Assembly (NCBI RefSeq): GCF_045862745.1
Contig: NZ_BQXN01000002.1
Coordinates: 83,610 to 147,609, forward strand
Origin: Furfurilactobacillus entadae
Lineage (GTDB): Bacteria > Bacillota > Bacilli > Lactobacillales > Lactobacillaceae
DNA length: 64,000 nt
Reading direction: 5' to 3'
Both the position numbers and the translations under genes were made by a program. The notes below the pieces were generated by a model. That model saw only the letters and a program-made list of their open reading frames with translations. It did no database searches and was not told the DNA's origin. How positions within the stretch are numbered: the stretch's first letter is position 1; the number at the start of each line of letters is the position of its first letter. Below are positions 6,800 through 15,123 of this stretch, in pieces.

Positions 6800-8626
6800 A
6801 TGAGCTATCAAGCGCTATACCGGGTGTGGCGGCCCCAACGGTTCGACGACCTTGTGGGTCAATCCGTCATTACGCAAACGTTAAAAAATGCGATCATTAC
6901 AAATCAGACCAGTCATGCTTACCTTTTCTGTGGTCCACGGGGAACCGGGAAGACATCGGCGGCGAAGATTTTTGCTAAGGCGATTAACTGTCCCAACCAG
7001 GTGGATGGCGAACCGTGCAATCACTGCGACATTTGTCAGGCCATTACGGCGGGGCAATTAAATGATGTCATTGAAATCGATGCGGCCTCGAATAACGGGG
7101 TTGAAGAAATTCGGGACATTCGTGATAAGGCAAAGTACGCGCCGACACAAGCGACCTATAAAATTTACATTATTGATGAAGTGCACATGTTATCGACAGG
7201 GGCGTTCAACGCGTTGTTGAAAACGTTGGAAGAACCACCAGCAAACGTTATCTTCATTTTAGCCACAACGGAACCCCAAAAGATTCCGGCAACGATCATT
7301 TCGCGGACCCAACGCTTTGACTTTAAGCGAATTACCGCCCAAGAAAGTTTTGACCGGATGGTGTACATTCTAGACCAAAAGTCGGTTCCGTTTGAAGAAG
7401 CAGCACTGCGCGTCATTGCCAATGCTGCCGAGGGGGGGATGCGTGATGCACTGAGTATTCTCGATCAGACAATCTCCTTTGGCGATAACGACGTGACGTT
7501 AGCAAACGCCCTGTTAGTGACCGGAAGCGTGACGGAAAGCCTGCTGGCAGACTATGTCAACCAGGTTGTGAACCACGAAACGACGGCCGGGCTTGCAGCG
7601 CTACAAAAGGTTTTGGATGACGGGAAGGATGCGGGTCGCTTTGTGGAAGACCTCATCAGCTATGTTCGTGACCTATTGCTCTTTAAGGAAGCACCAGAAA
7701 TGGTGACGGGAAGTGACAGTACAAACGACGTGTTCCAAACGCTGAGTCAGTCGACGGACCCTGATGTGTTCTACCAGATGATCAATGCGCTAAACGACGT
7801 TGCGGCCCAACTGCGGTTTACGACTCATCCAGATGTTTATTTGGAAGTGCTGACGGTCAAACTCGGTCAGATCTATCCGACACCGCGTGGGGGGACTAAC
7901 GCGCCCGCAACTGGTGGACCTGACGTAACGGCACTTCAAGCCCAGGTTGGTCAATTGAAGCAACAACTGGCGCAACTAACAAGTGCACCAAAAGTGCCAA
8001 CACCAGTTGCCTCCGTCGCTACGGTGACAAGTCAGTCAGCACAAGCATCAGCAACTTCGGCGGCATCGACTACGCCGACTGCGCCCAAGAAGGCAGCGCC
8101 TAAAGCAACATCGACTAGTGGTGCCAACGTTAGCTTAGCCAAAGTTTATCCGGTGTTACGGGCGGCCACAAAGCGTGACTTGGATGGCATGCGGGAAGTG
8201 TGGACGGATCTGTTGGACACACTGCCAATTACCCAAAAAGCAATGATGAACGTTTCTAAACCGGTGGCAGCCAGTCACGACGGCGTGATCGTGTCGTTTA
8301 GTTACGCGTTCTTCTTTGATAAGGCAATGAGTGACGATCAGTTGCGGCAAACCCTGCAGGATAATTTGAACCGGTTAACCGGTGAGCTGACGGATGTGCT
8401 GTTTGTACCGGAAGAACAGTGGCCGCAGATCAGAAAAGACTTTTTAAAGGACCACAAGGATGAACTGGGGAGTCCGGCGACCGGTAATCAAGAGTCAGCG
8501 CCGGCAGCTACGATCGGTGACCAAGAAGCACCTGAGGCAGCAGAGCCATTGGAAGAAGCACCGGCTGTGGTGACAAAAGCCCAGGCAATCTTTGGTGCAG
8601 ACAATGTAACGGTCAAAGAGGACTAG
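6800..8626 (+). CDS. dnaX: DNA polymerase III subunit gamma/tau
   Basis: A 608-residue clamp-loader ATPase. The Walker A motif GPRGTGKT is at 45-52, the four zinc-binding cysteines are at 64, 73, 76 and 79, and DEVH starts at 126. A sensor-1 SRTQRFDF segment follows. After residue 370 comes a low-complexity Thr/Ala/Pro linker and then a C-terminal domain (from about 440) that in other firmicutes binds the polymerase. I see no A-rich slippery heptamer of the kind that makes a short gamma form in E. coli. AAAGGAG precedes the ATG. The gene begins dnaX-ybaB-recR-yaaL. Confidence 0.96.
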   Translation: MSYQALYRVWRPQRFDDLVGQSVITQTLKNAIITNQTSHAYLFCGPRGTGKTSAAKIFAKAINCPNQVDGEPCNHCDICQAITAGQLNDVIEIDAASNNGVEEIRDIRDKAKYAPTQATYKIYIIDEVHMLSTGAFNALLKTLEEPPANVIFILATTEPQKIPATIISRTQRFDFKRITAQESFDRMVYILDQKSVPFEEAALRVIANAAEGGMRDALSILDQTISFGDNDVTLANALLVTGSVTESLLADYVNQVVNHETTAGLAALQKVLDDGKDAGRFVEDLISYVRDLLLFKEAPEMVTGSDSTNDVFQTLSQSTDPDVFYQMINALNDVAAQLRFTTHPDVYLEVLTVKLGQIYPTPRGGTNAPATGGPDVTALQAQVGQLKQQLAQLTSAPKVPTPVASVATVTSQSAQASATSAASTTPTAPKKAAPKATSTSGANVSLAKVYPVLRAATKRDLDGMREVWTDLLDTLPITQKAMMNVSKPVAASHDGVIVSFSYAFFFDKAMSDDQLRQTLQDNLNRLTGELTDVLFVPEEQWPQIRKDFLKDHKDELGSPATGNQESAPAATIGDQEAPEAAEPLEEAPAVVTKAQAIFGADNVTVKED

Positions 8627-8675
8627 TTAGCGTATAATTAACACATAATATAGAAAAACTTGGAGGTACGAACTT

Positions 8676-8981
8676 ATGATGGGTGGTAACATGCAAAGCT
8701 TGATGCGTCAGGCGCAAAAATTGCAAAAGCAGATGAAGGCGGATCAGGAAGCACTGAACGCACAAACGTTTACGGGAGCTGCGCCTGATGACATGGTGAC
8801 GGTAACGGCAACGGGTGAACACAAGGTGACAGACATTGTCATCAAGCCAGAAGCCATCGACCCAGACGACCCAGACATGTTATCTGACATGGTTTTGGCA
8901 GCCGTTAACGACGTTATGACAAAGGTTGATGAAGCAACGAACGATACCATGGGTAAATACAGCCGTGGCATGGGCATGTAA
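8676..8981 (+). CDS. YbaB/EbfC family nucleoid-associated protein
   Basis: A 101-residue protein with the YbaB fold: an N-terminal coiled-coil helix (MQSLMRQAQKLQKQMKADQEAL) followed by the small beta domain and a C-terminal helix ending in a glycine/methionine-rich tail. Dimers bind DNA without strong sequence preference. It lies in the standard dnaX-ybaB-recR cluster; TTGGAGG precedes the start. The second codon is also ATG, so the true protein may be one residue shorter. Confidence 0.93.
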   Translation: MMGGNMQSLMRQAQKLQKQMKADQEALNAQTFTGAAPDDMVTVTATGEHKVTDIVIKPEAIDPDDPDMLSDMVLAAVNDVMTKVDEATNDTMGKYSRGMGM

Positions 8982-9002
8982 GGTTAAATAGACGAGGTCA
9001 AG

Positions 9003-9602
9003 ATGGATTATCCAGAACCAATTGCACAGTTGATTGATAGCTACATGAAGTTACCAGGCATCGGCGCGAAAACAGCGACAAGACTGGCGTTTTATACAAT
9101 TGATATGGAAAGTGATGATGTGACTGGATTTGCTAAGTCACTCATTTCAGCAAAGCGGGACCTTCATTTTTGTTCAATTTGTGGAAACATTACCGAAACG
9201 GACCCGTGTGCAATCTGTTCCGATAAAAGTCGTGATCAGAGCACGATCCTGGTTGTTGAAGAACCCAAGGACATCATGTCGATGGAAGGTATGCGTGAAT
9301 ACCACGGCTTGTACCACGTTCTCCACGGGGTGTTGTCCCCAATTGAGGGGAAGGGCCCAGAAGACATTAACATCACCAGCTTGGTGAAGCGGCTTCAAGA
9401 ACACGCCGAGATCAAGGAAGTGATCGTCGCCACAAATGCAACGCCGGAAGGTGAAGCAACCGCGATGTACCTCTCTCGGTTGATCAAACCCGCTGGGATC
9501 AAAGTGACCCGCTTAGCACACGGGCTGTCCGTTGGTTCAGACATTGACTATGCGGATGAAGTCACACTGCTAAAGGCGGTTGAAGGACGAACGGAAATGT
9601 AG
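9003..9602 (+). CDS. recR: Recombination mediator protein RecR
   Basis: A 199-residue protein that, with RecF and RecO, loads RecA at single-stranded gaps. In order it has a helix-hairpin-helix (LPGIGAKTATRLAF, about 17-30), a C4 zinc finger (Cys57, 60, 69, 72), a Toprim domain (ILVVEEPKDIMSME and following) and the C-terminal Walker B-like part. Length is exactly that of the family. It is followed ten bases later by yaaL. Confidence 0.97.
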   Translation: MDYPEPIAQLIDSYMKLPGIGAKTATRLAFYTIDMESDDVTGFAKSLISAKRDLHFCSICGNITETDPCAICSDKSRDQSTILVVEEPKDIMSMEGMREYHGLYHVLHGVLSPIEGKGPEDINITSLVKRLQEHAEIKEVIVATNATPEGEATAMYLSRLIKPAGIKVTRLAHGLSVGSDIDYADEVTLLKAVEGRTEM

Positions 9603-9611
9603 GAGGGCCAG

Positions 9612-9857
9612 ATGTTTTTTAGACGACGGGCGTCAGTTAAAGAAGACTATGATAACGTGTTGCTTGATGACATCGACCATGCGAAGCACGTTTGGGATCG
9701 GGCCGCGGAGACGCAAACCGCGGTCGTTGACGAGGGGAATGGCCGTGAGCTCTCAACACAAACGGCATTAGCACGGCAAAAGTACCTCTTACTCTTTCGG
9801 GAGGCACGGCATCGTCAAGTTCACGGCCGGTTACAACAATCCGTAGTGGATTCATGA
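9612..9857 (+). CDS. yaaL: YaaL family protein (DUF2508)
   Basis: An 81-residue acidic and helical protein with no known function. The N-terminal FFRRR, the central helix rich in acidic residues and the terminal LLLFREARHR segment agree with the YaaL/DUF2508 family. GGAGGG precedes the start. In Bacillus and lactobacilli yaaL follows recR and usually leads into tmk; here the wzd-wze-wzb trio lies between them. Confidence 0.8.
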   Translation: MFFRRRASVKEDYDNVLLDDIDHAKHVWDRAAETQTAVVDEGNGRELSTQTALARQKYLLLFREARHRQVHGRLQQSVVDS

Positions 9858-9889
9858 TGAGGAAACTTAACTCACGACAAGAATAAGTC

Positions 9890-9919
9890 TTGACAAAGGG
9901 TCTCAATAAAAAATATGAT
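9890..9919 (+). promoter_or_regulatory. Promoter of wzd-wze-wzb
   Basis: TTGACA (9890-9895), an 18-bp spacer and TATGAT (9914-9919). The predicted start site, about 9926, falls inside the left arm of the following terminator hairpin, so RNA from this promoter should not form that hairpin while read-through from recR-yaaL should. Confidence 0.7.
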
Positions 9920-9921
9920 GT

Positions 9922-9956
9922 AAGCTGTGGATTTTATATAATCCACAGCTTTTTTG
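9922..9956 (+). terminator. Terminator of dnaX-ybaB-recR-yaaL
   Basis: A perfect 11-bp stem (9922-9932 with 9941-9951) with an eight-base loop and a run of six T residues. Confidence 0.85.
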
Positions 9957-10033
9957 TGGATAATTATTAAACTATTTATTCACTACATATTTAACTCAGT
10001 TTAAAAAGGACCTAGACGGAAGGATTTGAATAA

Positions 10034-10927
10034 ATGGAACAAAGTATTAGCCTTGGTCGTGCTGTTACAATTATCCGCAAACATTTGTTAGTGATTGTCA
10101 TTTGGGGTGCACTCTTAGGCGTTGCGGCGTGGGCACTAGCGACGTTTGTCATGACGCCAAAATACCAAGCCCAGACCCAGTTATTGGTTAGTCGAAAAGC
10201 CGACAATAACAACACGGGCGTCCAGTATTCTGATCAACAAGCGGACGTTCAAATGATCACGACCTATAAGGAATTAATTACCAATCAAGTAATTTTAAAT
10301 AAGGTTAGTGATGAGCTTGCGCACCCAGCGCCAGTCGTTACTAAGGAAGCAACGGCCACAAAGTATGGGCGTGATTTAGACGGAAAGCGGATCGTTTTAA
10401 AGGCTGGCCAACCGGCACAAACGAAGCCAAGTTCGGAAAAAACTTATTCTGCCAGCGCTACCCAGTTGCAAAAAATGATCAGTATTTCTAACCAACAGAA
10501 TTCGCAAGTCTTCGCCATTAATGTTAAGACGACGGATCCGCACGAAGCAGCTCGGATTGCGAATTTAACGGCGGAAGTGTTTAAGGCCCACATTAAAAAG
10601 ATCATGGCAGTTAATAACGTGACGATTGTTTCTAAAGCAACGACTAATTCACATAAAGTCTCACCACGCACTGGCTATTTAACGGTGCTAGGCGTTATTT
10701 GTGGTCTATTGGTTGGTCTGATCTATGCGTTCATTCGTGAACTGACTGACCGGACGGTTAAAGACGATGCTTTATTGACGGAAACGTTAGGCCTAACCAA
10801 TCTGGGTCATGTTTCAAAAATTTCAAATGTCGGCCAGTTAGCGAGTGCACGGGCATTTCGCAGCCGGAATGACGGCGAAGCAGGTGGCAAGAGTGCTGAA
10901 CCGAAGCACCTTTCGAGCCGGGTTTAG
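10034..10927 (+). CDS. wzd: Polysaccharide chain-length regulator / tyrosine kinase modulator (Wzd, CapA type)
   Basis: A 297-residue Wzz-domain membrane protein. One helix lies at about 18-40 and a second at about 210-232; between them is the extracellular domain, and the cytoplasmic C-terminus (about 65 residues) is the part that activates the partner kinase. A proline-rich SPRTG segment precedes the second helix, as in polysaccharide co-polymerases. It is the adaptor of the Wze kinase encoded 16 bases downstream. The name follows the lactobacillus usage (wzd = epsB/cpsC). No glycosyltransferase genes accompany it here. Confidence 0.88.
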   Translation: MEQSISLGRAVTIIRKHLLVIVIWGALLGVAAWALATFVMTPKYQAQTQLLVSRKADNNNTGVQYSDQQADVQMITTYKELITNQVILNKVSDELAHPAPVVTKEATATKYGRDLDGKRIVLKAGQPAQTKPSSEKTYSASATQLQKMISISNQQNSQVFAINVKTTDPHEAARIANLTAEVFKAHIKKIMAVNNVTIVSKATTNSHKVSPRTGYLTVLGVICGLLVGLIYAFIRELTDRTVKDDALLTETLGLTNLGHVSKISNVGQLASARAFRSRNDGEAGGKSAEPKHLSSRV

Positions 10928-10943
10928 ATAAGGAGGACTGAAA

Positions 10944-11702
10944 ATGCCATTATTCCATCGACGGAAAAAATTATCAGAAGACACCATGATCAACGGGGCT
11001 AAAATGATCACTGCCATTCATCCGAAGGCGGTCGTTTCAGAACAGTTTCGGACCATTCGCACGAACATTGAGTTTGCCTCGATTGACCAGCCAATTAAGA
11101 CGTTGATGTTTACATCACCCGATGCCAGTGAGGGAAAGTCGACCGTTTCTGTGAACGTGGCCGTTACGTGGGCGCAACAAGGGCGAAAGGTTCTCTTTGT
11201 GGACGCTGATCTACGCCGACCAACAGTTCACTCAACGTTTGGGTTGCAAAATAACCGGGGGTTAACGACGTTGTTAACGCAAAATTCGGTTGAAACATTT
11301 GCAGACTTTGTTCAACCCAGCCCAATTCAGAACCTCTTTTTGATCACGAGTGGGCCAATTCCACCGAATCCCGCAGAACTATTGAATTCACAACGAATGA
11401 ATCATTTCATTGAGGTGGCAAAACGTGACTACGACATGGTCGTCTTCGACGTGCCACCAATGGTAACCGTAACGGACGCTCAGCTTTTAGCTGCCAAGTT
11501 AGATGGTGTCGTGCTGGTTGTCCGGTTTGGGGTAACGAACAAGATTGCATTAGCCCGAACAAAGGAACTGCTCGACCTCGCCCACGCAAACATTTTGGGC
11601 TACGTGATGAATGACGCCAATGGGGACGCCGAAGGAAGCGGTTATGGGTATGGTTACGGCTATGGCTACGGTTATGGTAAGACGGACGAGAAAGAGGGCT
11701 AA
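10944..11702 (+). CDS. wze: Bacterial tyrosine kinase of the CpsD/CapB family
   Basis: A 252-residue BY-kinase that autophosphorylates on tyrosine and controls polysaccharide polymerisation. The three ATP motifs are clear: Walker A SPDASEGKST (58-67), Walker A' VLFVDADLRRP (83-93) and Walker B MVVFDVPP (165-172). The C-terminal tyrosine cluster is a regular run of six Gly-Tyr units, Tyr234 to Tyr244, followed by a charged tail. The codons of the repeat vary (TAT and TAC, GGT, GGC, GGG), so the protein repeat is under selection rather than a recent DNA expansion. It needs Wzd for activity. AAGGAGG precedes the start. Confidence 0.93.
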   Translation: MPLFHRRKKLSEDTMINGAKMITAIHPKAVVSEQFRTIRTNIEFASIDQPIKTLMFTSPDASEGKSTVSVNVAVTWAQQGRKVLFVDADLRRPTVHSTFGLQNNRGLTTLLTQNSVETFADFVQPSPIQNLFLITSGPIPPNPAELLNSQRMNHFIEVAKRDYDMVVFDVPPMVTVTDAQLLAAKLDGVVLVVRFGVTNKIALARTKELLDLAHANILGYVMNDANGDAEGSGYGYGYGYGYGYGKTDEKEG

Positions 11703-11704
11703 GG

Positions 11705-12481
11705 ATGCCAGTTGTTGACTTGCATTGTCATTTATTACCGCAGTTAGATGACGGTTCTAAGAGCATGGCCATTTCATTGGAATTGGCTATGGCGGCTGTG
11801 GAAAACGGGGTAACGCATGCGTTATTAACGCCCCATCATATGAATGGCGTTTACACAAACCATAAAGCAGCCGTGCAGCAAGCAACGCGCGCTTTTGCAG
11901 ATCAATTAGCGCTTAACGGCATTGACCTAAAAGTTTTTGCTGGTCAGGAAGTGCGGATTAACGGGGACCTGCTAACGGCGATTAAGAACGACGACATCTT
12001 GTATGCGGATGAGGGCAATCACTATTTAATGTTGGAATTTCCCGACAATGATGTGCCGCACTACACTCGCGAACTGTTGTATAACGTGCAACAACAGGGA
12101 ATCACGCCGGTCATCGTGCATCCCGAACGCAACGCAGCCATTTTGGCCAACCCAACGTTACTGTTTGACCTTGTGAATCAGGGGTGTTTGGCCCAGTTAA
12201 CGGCTAGCAGTTACGTGGGGACGTTTGGCAAAAAGGTTGCGACGTTCAGTCGCCAACTGATCGAGGCGGGTCAGGTGAATGTCCTAGCTTCGGATGCCCA
12301 CCATTTGCCTGGGCGAAAGTATGAAATGCGCCAAGCCTTTCAGCAACTGGAAAAAGACTTTGGCAAAAACCGGGCCCAACTCTTTGAAAAGAGTGCCGAA
12401 AACATTTTAAACGGTGCGCCCGTTGAAACGGTGGGGATTAAACCGCTTCAAACAAAGCGGCGGTTGTTTGGTTTGTTTTAG
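11705..12481 (+). CDS. wzb: PHP-type protein-tyrosine phosphatase (CpsB/YwqE family)
   Basis: A 258-residue metal-dependent phosphatase that dephosphorylates the Wze kinase. It has the PHP-domain metal ligands H7-x-H9 in DLHCHLLP, further ligands in HPERN (His139) and SDAHH (Asp197, His199), and the conserved LPQLDDG segment. It starts two bases after the wze stop, so the two are translationally coupled. A strong terminator follows, making wzd-wze-wzb a complete kinase, modulator and phosphatase unit. Confidence 0.92.
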   Translation: MPVVDLHCHLLPQLDDGSKSMAISLELAMAAVENGVTHALLTPHHMNGVYTNHKAAVQQATRAFADQLALNGIDLKVFAGQEVRINGDLLTAIKNDDILYADEGNHYLMLEFPDNDVPHYTRELLYNVQQQGITPVIVHPERNAAILANPTLLFDLVNQGCLAQLTASSYVGTFGKKVATFSRQLIEAGQVNVLASDAHHLPGRKYEMRQAFQQLEKDFGKNRAQLFEKSAENILNGAPVETVGIKPLQTKRRLFGLF

Positions 12482-12495
12482 ATTGATCGCACCAT

Positions 12496-12530
12496 AAAAA
12501 GCTTACGGAAAATTTCCGTAAGCTTTTTAT
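12496..12530 (+). terminator. Terminator of wzd-wze-wzb
   Basis: A nearly perfect palindrome (about 14 bp per arm, AAAAAGCTTACGGAA with its complement) ending in TTTTTAT. Confidence 0.9.
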
Positions 12531-12589
12531 TTTGGGCGTGGTGACAGGCAATTACGGTGAATTATTTTAATGAAGCGCTCGCTTTGCGT

Positions 12590-12618
12590 TAGACATGGTT
12601 CGCGTTCTAAAGTACAAT
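12590..12618 (+). promoter_or_regulatory. Promoter of tmk operon
   Basis: TAGACA (12590-12595), a 17-bp spacer and TACAAT (12613-12618). The predicted start of transcription is about 12625, which argues against the in-frame ATG at 12626 as the start codon of tmk. Confidence 0.75.
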
Positions 12619-12649
12619 TAACTCATTGAAACTAAGGGAGTTAAGAATT

Positions 12650-13306
12650 GTGGAGACAGGCGCATTTATTACTTTTGAGGGGCCCGATGGGGCTGGAAAA
12701 ACCAGTGTTTTGAGTGCGCTGATTGAAGAATACACGAGTCAATTGGGGTCACGGTTGGTCTCAACGCGTGAACCTGGGGGCAACCGAATTTCTGAAGCCA
12801 TTCGGGCAATCATCATGGACACCACAAATGTGGACATGGACGCCCGGACAGAAGCGTTGTTATTTGCAGCGGCACGGCGCCAGCACCTCGTTCAGACGGT
12901 GCAACCGGCGCTCGCGTCAGGCAAGATTGTTTTTTCAGATCGGTATGTTGATAGCTCCATTGCGTATCAAGGGGCGGGCCGTGAAATTGGAACGACGGCT
13001 GTTGCCGAGATGAACTTGTTTGCCACGGCGGGATTTACGCCAGACCTAACCATTTACTTCGACATTCCGTCAGAGGTGGGGCTGGCCCGGATTCACGATT
13101 ATCGTGCAGACCAGGTCAACCGGTTAGATAATGAAGCACTATCCTTCCATCGCCGGGTGCGAGCCGCATATTTGCAACTTGCCCAGCAGGAACCAGAGCG
13201 GATTGTCACGATTGACGCAAATCAACCATTAGAAGCAGTTGTTGAAGATGTTAAGCAGACGTTGGCACAACGCTTGCCACAACAGTTTGGTTTATCTGAA
13301 GACTAG
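12650..13306 (+). CDS. tmk: Thymidylate kinase (dTMP kinase)
   Basis: A 218-residue kinase converting dTMP to dTDP. The P-loop GPDGAGKT is at 11-18, DRY at 97-99 and the lid region near DYRADQVNRLDNE. The start is taken as GTG at 12650, because AAGGGAG lies just upstream and family members begin with this segment; the ATG 24 bases earlier coincides with the predicted transcription start. First gene of tmk-darA-holB-yabA-rsmI. Confidence 0.95.
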   Translation: METGAFITFEGPDGAGKTSVLSALIEEYTSQLGSRLVSTREPGGNRISEAIRAIIMDTTNVDMDARTEALLFAAARRQHLVQTVQPALASGKIVFSDRYVDSSIAYQGAGREIGTTAVAEMNLFATAGFTPDLTIYFDIPSEVGLARIHDYRADQVNRLDNEALSFHRRVRAAYLQLAQQEPERIVTIDANQPLEAVVEDVKQTLAQRLPQQFGLSED

Positions 13307-13323
13307 AAAAGGGAGTGGTTCAC

Positions 13324-13653
13324 ATGAAAATGATCGTTGCGATTGTTCAGGATAAGGACAGTAACCGGCTGAGTAATCAGTTTATTGAACAAAACATTCG
13401 GGCAACAAAGTTATCATCAACTGGGGGATTCTTACGCTCTGGTAACAGCACCTTTTTAATTGGGATCGATGATGACCGGGTGGATGAAGTGCTGGCTTTA
13501 ATTAAAGAAACGTCACACACGCGCGAGCAGTTCATGACGCCGCCCGTGAATATGGATGTATCGATGGACCAAACGGCGTCGTATCCCGTTGAAGTCACGG
13601 TGGGTGGCGCAACCTGTTTTGTGCTACCCGTGGACGCATTTCACCAGTTTTAA
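13324..13653 (+). CDS. darA: PII-like cyclic di-AMP receptor (DarA/PstA, YaaQ)
   Basis: A 109-residue PII-fold protein that binds cyclic di-AMP as a trimer. The start MKMIVAIVQDKDSNRLSNQF and the segment KLSSTGGFLRSGNSTFLIG, including the conserved T/S-TGGFL loop, are those of the YaaQ/DarA family. The partner and output are unknown in most species. AAGGGAG precedes the ATG at 13324; an upstream GTG is less likely. The gene lies between tmk and holB as in B. subtilis. Confidence 0.92.
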   Translation: MKMIVAIVQDKDSNRLSNQFIEQNIRATKLSSTGGFLRSGNSTFLIGIDDDRVDEVLALIKETSHTREQFMTPPVNMDVSMDQTASYPVEVTVGGATCFVLPVDAFHQF

Positions 13654-13687
13654 CGTTAACGCAGAAGTAATAAGGTGACAGTGAGGC

Positions 13688-14716
13688 ATGATGGCAACAA
13701 CAAACGAACTTTTATTAAATGCTGAGCACCGACAACCGGTGTTTGTTCAGCATTTTCAACATGTAATTGAACAGGGCGAACTTGCACATGCTTATCTGTT
13801 CGCTGGCCCAGCTGGAAGTGGTAAGGAGGAGCTCGCAATGTGGATTGCGATGCGCCTTTTTTGTAACCGCGTGACGGACGGACAACCTTGCGGTGAATGT
13901 GAAGAGTGCCTGCGGATCAGTCAACATGAGCACCCAGACGTTTTGGTCGTGGAACCAGACGGTCAGTCCATCAAGGTTGACCAGGTCCGGTTGCTCAAAA
14001 CGGAGTTCACAAAGAGTGGTGTGGAAGGTAATCAGAAGGTGTTTATCGTTGCCGGCGCAGAAACAATGACGGCGAGTGCAGCCAATAGTTTACTGAAATT
14101 TTTAGAGGAACCAAGTGGGACCGTTACGGCAATTTTACTGACGACCAACTTGAACCTCATTTTACCGACAGTCGTTTCTCGGACCCAAGAGTTGGAAATG
14201 CGACCGCTCGCACCGATGGAATTACAGACCCAGTTAGCGGCGGTCGGGGTGAGTCCTAGTTTGTTACCGTTGACGATGCGGTTAACGAACAGTGCCGAAC
14301 AGGCCCAGAAATGGCTAACGGATGATTGGCTTGGTCAGGCGGCTAATGCGACCTGGCAGTGGCTGGCTCATGTCTTAAAACCAGATCTCCATGCGTTTCC
14401 ACTGGTGGCGACCGACATTATGCCACTGGCAAAGGATCGGGGCCACCAGCGGTTATTATTGGACATGATCATTGCGGCATTGCGTGACGCACTGCTGATC
14501 AGCCAACCAGCGGTGACGGAATCTGTCACGATGAGTTTCCCCAGCCACCGCGCGGAGTTAGCGACATTGACGGCGAATTATACGCAAAATCAACTCGTCG
14601 AAATGACTGATTTGGGGTTACAATCAAAGCAGCAATTAGAACGAAACGTTAGCTTTGAAAACACGGTTGAGGCGCTAACGTTACAAATTATTGATGGCTT
14701 GACCGTGGCGCAATAG
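13688..14716 (+). CDS. holB: DNA polymerase III subunit delta'
   Basis: A 342-residue clamp-loader subunit. It has a modified P-loop GPAGSGKEE (40-48), cysteines 59, 68, 71 and 74 for the zinc module, a SRTQELE sensor-1-like segment and a C-terminal helical collar domain. Two ATG codons in tandem open the frame; the family start is uncertain by one residue. The stop codon TAG is immediately followed by an ATG, but the downstream yabA probably starts later. Confidence 0.93.
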   Translation: MMATTNELLLNAEHRQPVFVQHFQHVIEQGELAHAYLFAGPAGSGKEELAMWIAMRLFCNRVTDGQPCGECEECLRISQHEHPDVLVVEPDGQSIKVDQVRLLKTEFTKSGVEGNQKVFIVAGAETMTASAANSLLKFLEEPSGTVTAILLTTNLNLILPTVVSRTQELEMRPLAPMELQTQLAAVGVSPSLLPLTMRLTNSAEQAQKWLTDDWLGQAANATWQWLAHVLKPDLHAFPLVATDIMPLAKDRGHQRLLLDMIIAALRDALLISQPAVTESVTMSFPSHRAELATLTANYTQNQLVEMTDLGLQSKQQLERNVSFENTVEALTLQIIDGLTVAQ

Positions 14717-14752
14717 ATGAACAATGGTTTGAAAATTGGTGGAGGTGTAGTG

Positions 14753-15103
14753 GTGGATAAACGACAAGCACTGCTGAGTGATTTCGATCACTTAGAAGAA
14801 CAAACAGACGCCATTTTGGCACAATTAACGGCATTGAAGGCACAGGTGACGGCGTTGTCTGAGGAAAACGCTGAACTAACTGTGGAAAACCAACACCTAC
14901 GAGAATTACTGAGTGAAAATGGGATCGATGGCGACGATGAACAACGGTTATCAAAGTCACTTCAAAACCTTGAACGCTTGTATGCCGCTGGCTTTCACGT
15001 GTGTCGTGAATTTTACGGCCAACGCCGTGAAGCGGATGACTCGTGTGCCTTTTGTTTAGAGTTGATCTACGGTGAGCGTGAGCGCACTAACAAAGCTAGT
15101 TAA
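14753..15103 (+). CDS. yabA: DNA replication initiation control protein YabA
   Basis: A 116-residue regulator that tethers DnaA to the sliding clamp and limits initiation. An N-terminal leucine-zipper-like coiled coil covers about 5-55, and the C-terminal zinc domain has His82, Cys84, Cys98 and Cys101. The GTG at 14753 is chosen because GGAGGTG lies seven bases upstream and MDKRQALLSDFDHLEEQ matches the family start; an ATG 36 bases earlier has no ribosome-binding site. Confidence 0.9.
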   Translation: MDKRQALLSDFDHLEEQTDAILAQLTALKAQVTALSEENAELTVENQHLRELLSENGIDGDDEQRLSKSLQNLERLYAAGFHVCREFYGQRREADDSCAFCLELIYGERERTNKAS

Positions 15104-15123
15104 GGGTGAGTGAAGAAGACATC

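Noticed and set aside
8100..8130. Programmed frameshift in dnaX for a short gamma subunit
   Set aside because: No A-rich slippery heptamer with a following stem-loop is visible; the gene reads through as tau.
11642..11678. Gly-Tyr codon run as a CRISPR or microsatellite repeat
   Set aside because: It is a six-unit coding repeat with varied codons in the tyrosine-rich tail of Wze, with no spacers.
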